This document shows, piece after piece, positions 59,793 to 64,000 of a stretch of 64,000 bases of DNA. The DNA comes from Alphaproteobacteria bacterium (lineage in GTDB: Bacteria; Pseudomonadota; Alphaproteobacteria; SHVP01): the NCBI GenBank assembly GCA_040216735.1, contig JAVJOO010000004.1, forward strand, positions 495,396-559,395, written 5' to 3'. Position numbers and translations under genes: made by a program. The notes under the pieces were generated by a model that was given only the letters and a program-made list of their open reading frames with translations, did not search any database and was not told the origin of the DNA. Position 1 is the stretch's first letter; every line of letters starts with the position of its first letter.

Positions 59793-59996
59793 TCAGTTAT
59801 TGACAATCGACCAAATCAGAGCCCCGAGGGCCCCAGCGGCCGCACTTCGCACGACGTAACGTTTTGCCCGCCACATGACGGAAGGGACGTTGTCGTTCGC
59901 CGGACGTAGCAGGACGCGCCGCCGCGTCAGAGGCCGCAAGACCCGGCGGGGTCGCGCACCGCCAACGGAGGCATCTGCACGCAGAACCCTAGCCAC
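59793..59996 (-). CDS. possible small membrane protein downstream of gltA, 67 aa
   Basis: GTG start at 59996 overlaps the gltA stop by 8 nt. The protein is Arg-rich, contains RPANDNVPS (a motif frequent in small alphaproteobacterial proteins) and ends in a probable membrane helix [16 protein letters not shown] longer frame inside gltA exists but is a shadow. Could be real and coupled to gltA, or a chance frame; no family recognised. It ends 11 nt from the convergent lpxB stop. Confidence 0.35.
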   Translation of the reverse strand: MARVLRADASVGGARPRRVLRPLTRRRVLLRPANDNVPSVMWRAKRYVVRSAAAGALGALIWSIVNN

Positions 59997-61290
59997 GCTT
60001 GTTGACCGGAACGTAACTGCGTTGCTCGGGACCGGTGTACAACTGCCGCGGTCGCCCGATTTTCTGGCTGGGGTCTTCGACCATTTCCGACCAATGGGCA
60101 ATCCATCCAACTGTACGAGCCAGCGCGAACAGCACTGTGAACATGCTGGTCGGAAATCCCATGGCCCTAAGGATAATCCCCGAATAGAAATCGACGTTGG
60201 GGAATAGTTTTCTCTCGACGAAATACTCGTCTTCTAGGGCGATCCGTTCTAGTTCCATTGCGAGCTTAAGCAAAGGCTCGTCTTGAGCGCCGAGCGCCTC
60301 GAGAACCTGATGCGCCGAATCCTTCAGCGCTGCCGCCCGAGGGTCGTAATTCTTGTAGACGCGGTGCCCAAAACCCATGAGGCGGAACGGATCGTTCTTG
60401 TCTTTAGCGCGCTCAAGAAACTCAGGGATACGGGCAACCGAGCCGATTTCGTTCAACATGTTCAGAACGGCTTCGTTGGCACCGCCATGGGCCGGGCCCC
60501 ACAAACTGGCGATACCAGCGGCAATACACGCGAAGGGGTTGGCTCCAGACGATCCGGCAAGCCGGACGGTCGACGTCGAGGCGTTTTGCTCATGGTCGGC
60601 GTGCAGAATAAAGATGCGCGCCATGGCCTTGGTGAAAATCTCGCTCTGTTGAAAATCTTCGCCAGGGACCGAAAACATCATGTGGAGGAAGTTCGAAACG
60701 TAGTCTAGGTCGTTCCGCGGATAGATGAACGGTTGCCCGACCGAATATTTGTAGGCCATCGCTGCGATCGTCGGAATCTTGGCGATCATTCGGTGGGCCG
60801 AAATCCGCCGATGTTCCGGGTTCTCGATGTCGAGGCTGTCATGATAGAAAGCCGACAGAGCGCCGACTACACCGCAGACGACAGCCATCGGGTGGGCGTC
60901 CCGCCGAAATCCACGGAAGAAGTAGCTCAGTTGCTCGTGGACCATCGTGTGATAGGTGATGGTCCGTTCGAATTCCTCTTTCGCGCGGCGGTCGGGAAGC
61001 TCCCCGTACAGCAGCAAATAGCAGGTTTCCAAATAGTCGGCAGTTTCAGCAAGCTGCTCGATCGAATAGCCGCGATAGAGCAACACGCCCTCGTCGCCGT
61101 CGATATAGGTAATCTTCGATTCGCAACTCGCCGTCGACGTAAAGCCGGGGTCATACGTGAACCTACCCGTCGCGCCGTAAAGCTTGCGAATATCGAGGAC
61201 ATCTGGCCCGATCGAGCCATGCATGACCGGTAAGTCTACTTCGAATCCAGCGCCAGTAAGTTTGGCTGCTTCGGTTTTGTCCTCCGCCAT
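59989..61290 (-). CDS. gltA: citrate synthase
   Basis: Entry enzyme of the TCA cycle, type II (hexameric, NADH-sensitive group by length). 433 aa. Active-site histidines lie in [15 protein letters not shown] (about 265-279) and [15 protein letters not shown] (about 300-314); the catalytic aspartate region is in the helix before [14 protein letters not shown]. The N-terminal [20 protein letters not shown] region is typical of proteobacterial forms. AAAAAAGGAAGAG precedes the ATG, and a clear TATAAT lies 51 nt upstream. Confidence 0.97.
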   Translation of the reverse strand: MAEDKTEAAKLTGAGFEVDLPVMHGSIGPDVLDIRKLYGATGRFTYDPGFTSTASCESKITYIDGDEGVLLYRGYSIEQLAETADYLETCYLLLYGELPDRRAKEEFERTITYHTMVHEQLSYFFRGFRRDAHPMAVVCGVVGALSAFYHDSLDIENPEHRRISAHRMIAKIPTIAAMAYKYSVGQPFIYPRNDLDYVSNFLHMMFSVPGEDFQQSEIFTKAMARIFILHADHEQNASTSTVRLAGSSGANPFACIAAGIASLWGPAHGGANEAVLNMLNEIGSVARIPEFLERAKDKNDPFRLMGFGHRVYKNYDPRAAALKDSAHQVLEALGAQDEPLLKLAMELERIALEDEYFVERKLFPNVDFYSGIILRAMGFPTSMFTVLFALARTVGWIAHWSEMVEDPSQKIGRPRQLYTGPEQRSYVPVNKRG

Positions 61291-61340
61291 GCTCTTCCTT
61301 TTTTGTTAGTTCCTGAGACGCCGTGGCGCCGAGCGCGCGG

Positions 61341-61369
61341 ATTATACACGTGCGCCCAATTTGTCGATA
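61341..61369 (-). promoter_or_regulatory. sigma70-type promoter of gltA
   Basis: On the minus strand a perfect TATAAT (61341-61346) lies about 51 nt before the gltA start, with TATCGACAA (61361-61369) upstream as a partial -35 (best spacing 15-17 nt). It sits in the 125 nt gap between gltX and gltA, so gltA can be transcribed apart from gltX. Confidence 0.6.
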
Positions 61370-61415
61370 GTGCGAGGGCGTCCTGTAACTTACTGATAAA
61401 GAACGAAAAAATGAT

Positions 61416-62849
61416 TCATTCTTGAGTGCCCGCGTGAGGGGTATTGCGGTTCCTTACCGTTTCGATCCTCAGCAACGATTCCGCCCGGCCTAGAACACGC
61501 ATAACATCGAAGACCCCCGGCGAGACCGTCCGTCCAGTCAAGGCGGCACGGAGCGGTTGCGCGATCTGTCCGAGCTTTACTCCTTCAGCACTCGCAAACT
61601 CCCTTAGGTTCGCCTCAAGGGTTGGTGCGTCCCACAGTGTCACATTGGCCAAGTAACGACCGAGTCGCTCCAAGATCACGAGGGCTTCGGCGGTCAGGAG
61701 TTTTTGGGCTTTTTCGTCTGGCGCAGGACCGCCGTCAACAAAATAAAACCCTGCATTATCAGCTAACTCTACAAGTGTTTTAGCGCGTTGCTTTAGGTCT
61801 GGAAGAGCTTCCTTCAGACGTTCATTCTCTTCATCGTTCAGGCTGCGGCCAAGCGTTTGCAGGAGAAACGGCGAGACCAGTTTCGCCAACCGATCATCGT
61901 TGGATTCCCGGATGTAGTGGCCGTTCAGGTTATCGAGTTTCGCTAGGTCGAGGCGGGAGGGCGATTTCCCTATCGCGCCCAAGTCGAACCACGCGATCGC
62001 CTGTGCGGTGTCGATTATTTCGTCGTCCCCGTGCCCCCAACCGAGCCGTAGCAAGTAGTTTCGCATGGTCTCCGGCAGATAACCCATGTCACGGTAAGCC
62101 TCGACCCCTAGAGCACCGTGACGTTTGGACAGCTTGGCGCCGTCCGGACCGTGGATTAGCGGGATGTGGGCATAGACGGGTGGGGCCCAACCGAGCGCCT
62201 TGATTACGTTGATTTGGCGGAAAGCGTTGTTGAGGTGTTCGTCACCGCGAATGACGTGAGTAACACCCATGTCGTGGTCGTCGACCACAACGGCAAGCAT
62301 ATACGTCGGCGTACCGTCGGACCGCAGCAGCACGATGTCGTCCAGAGCATCGTTCTCTACCGACACGACGCCCTGCACCTTGTCATCAATCGTTGTGGTC
62401 CCCGATAACGGTGCCCGGAATCGAATCACGGGCTCTATACCTTTTGGCGCATCTGCCGGGTCTTTGTCCCGCCACCGGCCATCGTAGAGTCGTGTCGTTC
62501 CCTGCGCGCGCGCGGCTTCACGCATTTCCGTGAGCTCCTCAGGCGTCGCATAACACCGATAAGCGTGGCCTTTCTCAAGAAGTTCATGTGCAACTTGCAC
62601 GTGTCGCTGAACGTTGGAAAACTGGCTGACAGCCTCTCCGTCCCAATCCAACTCAAGCCACTTGAGACTTGAAAAGATCGCCGTAACGGCGGCGTCCGTG
62701 GAGCGTGCCCGGTCCGTATCCTCAATGCGCAGGGCAAACTTGCCGCCGCTATGGCGGGCAAAAAGCCAATTGAACAGCGCGGTTCGCGCACCGCCAATGT
62801 GAAGATAACCGGTCGGAGAGGGGGCAAAACGGGTGACGATTTCACTCAT
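61416..62849 (-). CDS. gltX: glutamyl-tRNA synthetase
   Basis: Charges tRNA-Glu. 477 aa. Class I motifs: HIGH form [18 protein letters not shown] (residues 15-32) and KMSKS form AKLSKRHG (about 241-248). RFAPSPTG starts the protein, and the helical anticodon-binding half follows from about 310. In the GlxRS insert, the zinc cysteines of the longer zinc type are not seen ([14 protein letters not shown] has one). Divergent from the exported protein at 62970. Whether it also charges tRNA-Gln cannot be told; no GatCAB is here. Confidence 0.96.
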   Translation of the reverse strand: MSEIVTRFAPSPTGYLHIGGARTALFNWLFARHSGGKFALRIEDTDRARSTDAAVTAIFSSLKWLELDWDGEAVSQFSNVQRHVQVAHELLEKGHAYRCYATPEELTEMREAARAQGTTRLYDGRWRDKDPADAPKGIEPVIRFRAPLSGTTTIDDKVQGVVSVENDALDDIVLLRSDGTPTYMLAVVVDDHDMGVTHVIRGDEHLNNAFRQINVIKALGWAPPVYAHIPLIHGPDGAKLSKRHGALGVEAYRDMGYLPETMRNYLLRLGWGHGDDEIIDTAQAIAWFDLGAIGKSPSRLDLAKLDNLNGHYIRESNDDRLAKLVSPFLLQTLGRSLNDEENERLKEALPDLKQRAKTLVELADNAGFYFVDGGPAPDEKAQKLLTAEALVILERLGRYLANVTLWDAPTLEANLREFASAEGVKLGQIAQPLRAALTGRTVSPGVFDVMRVLGRAESLLRIETVRNRNTPHAGTQE

Positions 62850-62969
62850 CGCAAACCCCGCTGAAGTCCAGGCTGACGTCTTGACCCATTGTCATTCCAT
62901 AGCGCATATCGAGGAGGCAGTGATGGCACAGCCTGATTGCGAAGCAAACCCCCGTCGGTAAGGAAACCC

Positions 62970-63794
62970 ATGGACCGTTTTGGTTTGGTAACTTTTGCAT
63001 GCCTCGTACTCGTGGCTCCGGCGTTTGCTTCTTCCGAAGCGCCGGGCGGTGTGGACCCTTTCTTCGGGAACTTCAAAGAACTCAAGGGGCCGATCCACGT
63101 ACGGGCCAGACCGGGATGGAGGTCGACTTGCCTTCTCGAGCAAACCGTTGAAACGGTTGAAGACCTTGCGGCCAAACAATTTGTCACGTTTGACACCGTG
63201 GTTGAAGGGACGCCCGACGCAGCGGTCATTATTCAAACCGTGAAGGGACACGAAGATACCCTCGAATCGCCTGCGCTATTTGGGTACCAACATCGCATAA
63301 CCCTGGATCCGTCAGGGGTGCCGGTTGCGACCGAGGCGCGCGCGATCGAAGGGTTCCCGATCTCCAACCGAGACCTTCGTCAGGCCGCCCTGGATGGAAA
63401 GGTCGACATCCGCGACTCAATCTTCTCGGGTCGTACGTTTGTTCTGGGCGACCTTATCAATCACCGATCGGAGGAGACGTTTCGCTTCCTGAAACCTATC
63501 CTGCCTCGGAATCTTTCGATGGATACGATGGTCGATCACAGCGATAGCAGCCAGCTCGTTGGTCTGATCGAGTCGGACCAAGGGCGGCCGACGCTTCTCT
63601 TTCGCCTAGATACCGACACGACCAACGTACGACGTTCCAGTGCCACTAATTCAGTGCTGCGCGGGCACCTGCTTCTCGATATCGAGAGTGGTCTCATAGC
63701 TGGAGAAAAATGGTCCGCGCGAATCGATCGGACATCGGAAAAACCGTTCGAAATTGTCACAAAAGTCGAGTGTTTCGTTGGCTCCGTGAACTAG
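62970..63794 (+). CDS. exported hypothetical protein, 274 aa
   Basis: Not a named family. From the ATG at 62970 (AAGGAAACCC upstream) it has a signal peptide, RFGLVTFACLVLVAPAFA, cut near residue 20. The mature part is beta-rich, with two cysteines (in WRSTCLLEQ and VECFVGS) far apart. Stretches such as RHLLLDIESGLIAGEKWSAR-like repeats (HLLLDIESGLIAGEKW near residue 230) recall periplasmic proteins that measure lipid or polymer turnover, but this is only shape. Start is 120 nt from the divergent gltX. Confidence 0.6.
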   Translation: MDRFGLVTFACLVLVAPAFASSEAPGGVDPFFGNFKELKGPIHVRARPGWRSTCLLEQTVETVEDLAAKQFVTFDTVVEGTPDAAVIIQTVKGHEDTLESPALFGYQHRITLDPSGVPVATEARAIEGFPISNRDLRQAALDGKVDIRDSIFSGRTFVLGDLINHRSEETFRFLKPILPRNLSMDTMVDHSDSSQLVGLIESDQGRPTLLFRLDTDTTNVRRSSATNSVLRGHLLLDIESGLIAGEKWSARIDRTSEKPFEIVTKVECFVGSVN

Positions 63795-63957
63795 GCGCCC
63801 ACGCGTGACAATCGGATTGAGACTGTTCTAGAGTGCTTATGCCTCGACATTGACCGGGGCAGGTGCGGGTTTGCGAAAAGCGCGAGCAGGCTGTCCTCGG
63901 CGGCAAGCTAAAGGTACGGTCGCACCGGTATTGGGGACAACCGTTGAAGGACACGCT

Positions 63958-64000
63958 GTGAGCAACATGGCTGCCAGGATGCCCGGTATTGACGTGGTAG
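63958..64000 (+). CDS. possible 5' end of a gene cut by the window edge
   Basis: GTG at 63958 after GAAGGACAC opens a frame (MSNMAARMPGIDVV) that is still open at the window end. Only 14 codons are visible, so it cannot be identified. The 163 nt before it show no clear element. Confidence 0.3.
   Translation, partial: MSNMAARMPGIDVV

Noticed and set aside
61395-61420. Terminator after gltX
   Set aside because: The T-run after the stop lacks a stable GC stem before it.

Overview
The window reads as chromosomal housekeeping DNA of an alphaproteobacterium, most like the Rhodospirillales type. The evidence is gene order (tRNA-Leu, tig, clpP, clpX, lon, hup, tRNA-Val, tRNA-Asp, nuoA to nuoN), separate nuoC and nuoD, a short prolyl-tRNA synthetase without the editing insertion, LpxI rather than LpxH, a type III pantothenate kinase with RNase J, and one LolC/E-like permease with LolD. 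DNA is GC-rich throughout, genes are tightly packed with many 1 to 4 nt stop/start overlaps, and the three tRNAs encode their CCA ends. I saw no insertion sequence, integrase, phage gene or CRISPR array.

Layout. 1-6.6 kb is the accessory-looking part: the end of a Nudix hydrolase, an unknown protein, an NmrA-like reductase, a minus-strand trio (small lipoprotein, VOC protein, cysteine hydrolase), a divergent tandem pair of amidase-signature enzymes and a methyltransferase. 6.6-8.1 kb is nnr (NAD(P)HX repair). 8.4-15.2 kb is the protein quality-control block: tRNA-Leu(UAG), trigger factor, ClpP, ClpX, Lon and HU, closed by a terminator. 15.3-16.8 kb has tRNA-Val, a membrane protein, a lipocalin-like protein and tRNA-Asp. 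17.0-34.9 kb is one apparent transcription unit of 19 genes: all 14 complex I subunits, then birA, coaX, rnj, mce and a DUF1467 membrane protein. 35.2-42.6 kb has an exported unknown protein, proS, a lipoprotein-release transporter (lolC/E-like and lolD) and dnaE.

42.6-45.3 kb is a small insert between dnaE and rpsB: a third amidase in line with dnaE and, on the other strand, a methyltransferase with a small partner protein. 45.5-59.8 kb is the classic run rpsB, tsf, pyrH, frr, uppS, cdsA, dxr, rseP, bamA, skp, lpxD, fabZ, lpxA, lpxI, lpxB, linking translation, isoprenoid and phospholipid precursors, outer-membrane protein assembly and lipid A synthesis. 59.8-62.8 kb carries gltA and gltX on the minus strand, followed by an exported unknown protein and possibly the first codons of another gene.

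No clearly new multi-gene defence or mobile system is visible. The parts least explained by known housekeeping function are the hydrolase island at 1.5-5.8 kb, the amidase plus methyltransferase/small-protein insert at 42.6-45.3 kb, and a few small unknown proteins and hairpins listed in the findings.
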